From Thermoleophilia bacterium (lineage in GTDB: Bacteria; Actinomycetota; Thermoleophilia; Gaiellales; Gaiellaceae), in contig JAICSH010000003.1 of NCBI GenBank assembly GCA_025936995.1, positions 1-64,000 of the forward strand: a DNA stretch of 64,000 nucleotides, read 5' to 3'. Position numbers and translations under genes: made by a program. The notes under the pieces are model-generated. The model had not been told where the DNA came from, searched no databases, and saw only the letters and a list, made by a program, of their open reading frames with translations. Below, one piece after another: positions 63,458 to 64,000 of this stretch (the first letter of the stretch is position 1; each line of letters opens with the position of its first letter).

Positions 63458-64000
63458 CGGCCTCGGGCAGGTGCGAGCGCAGGCGCAGGCCGGCGCAGAC
63501 GAGGTCGAGCGCCGGGCAGCCGGCACAGGCGAACTCGCTCGGGGTCGGCAGGAACTCGCCCGCCTGGATGCGGGCGATCGCGCCCGACAGCTCCGCTTCG
63601 AGCTCGGGGACGTCGGCACTCGAGAACACGGCTTCCACCGGCGCTTCGGGCCGCTCGAGGAAGTGGTAGACGACCTCCACCTCCTCGGCGCCGGCGCGGA
63701 AGCAGGCGAGCGCGTAGACGAGCCGTTGCAGACGGTAGTCCTGCTCGACGATCTCCTCCGGCGAGGCGTCCCCGAGGGCGTTCGTCTTGTAGTCCACGAC
63801 GAGCGCGCGACCGTCGCGCAGATGGAGCACGTCCAGATAACCGTGCAGAAGGACCCCGTCGTGCTCGAATGTGAAGTGGCGCTCCTTCTCGACACCCGGC
63901 AAGGCCGCGACCCGTCGCGCGAGGTCGGATTCGCAGTACGCGGCGACGAAGCCGCGAACGAGCTCGTCCTCGAGCTCCGGCACGGCCGGCGAGGCGAGGT
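63447..64000 (-). CDS. PD-(D/E)XK nuclease domain, C-terminal part of UvrD/AddA-type helicase-nuclease (truncated by window end)
   Basis: LHGYLDVLHLRDGRALVVDYKTN, QLxVYALAC-type motif RLQRLVYALACF, C-terminal CAGCPALDLVC. Confidence 0.85.
   Translation of the reverse strand, partial: LASPAVPELEDELVRGFVAAYCESDLARRVAALPGVEKERHFTFEHDGVLLHGYLDVLHLRDGRALVVDYKTNALGDASPEEIVEQDYRLQRLVYALACFRAGAEEVEVVYHFLERPEAPVEAVFSSADVPELEAELSGAIARIQAGEFLPTPSEFACAGCPALDLVCAGLRLRSHLPEAVAS

Overview
High-GC, gene-dense bacterial chromosomal segment; gene content and codon usage suggest an actinobacterium, possibly Thermoleophilia/Gaiellales-like (inference, not tested). No CRISPR array, transposase, phage module or rRNA was seen. 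Main blocks: trpB(partial)-methyltransferase-trpA; an OmpR-type two-component system divergent from an aa3-type cytochrome oxidase operon with a cupredoxin-like first gene; sulfocyanin/HtrA; HTH-TOBE + modABC; MerR/MFS and CDF; DtxR/MntH; metY, ppx, gdh; a polysaccharide locus (deacetylase-like, flippase, ATP-grasp, methyltransferase, GT); a LAL-type LuxR regulator; an envelope/export/signalling cluster at 39-53 kb; DsbB/DsbA-like; RmuC; a baeRF/Vms1-like protein; trxB; corA; fluoride riboswitch-crcB-DUF190; YqgE; methyltransferases; nth; PD-(D/E)XK nuclease. tRNAs: initiator Met(CAT) and Leu(TAA), both minus strand. The strongest unexplained signals are: (1) a 16-bp palindrome GTGCGG-N4-CCGnAC repeated five times, each 82-93 bp upstream of a minus-strand start codon in the 42-53 kb cluster, which also encodes an unusual nucleotidyl-cyclase/REC/LuxR-HTH fusion with its histidine kinase and a stand-alone receiver; (2) three arrays of 5-bp boxes on an exact 11-bp grid (2249, 4137, 10029), one of them next to the OmpR-type regulator gene; (3) a fluoride riboswitch that forces correction of the crcB start codon.
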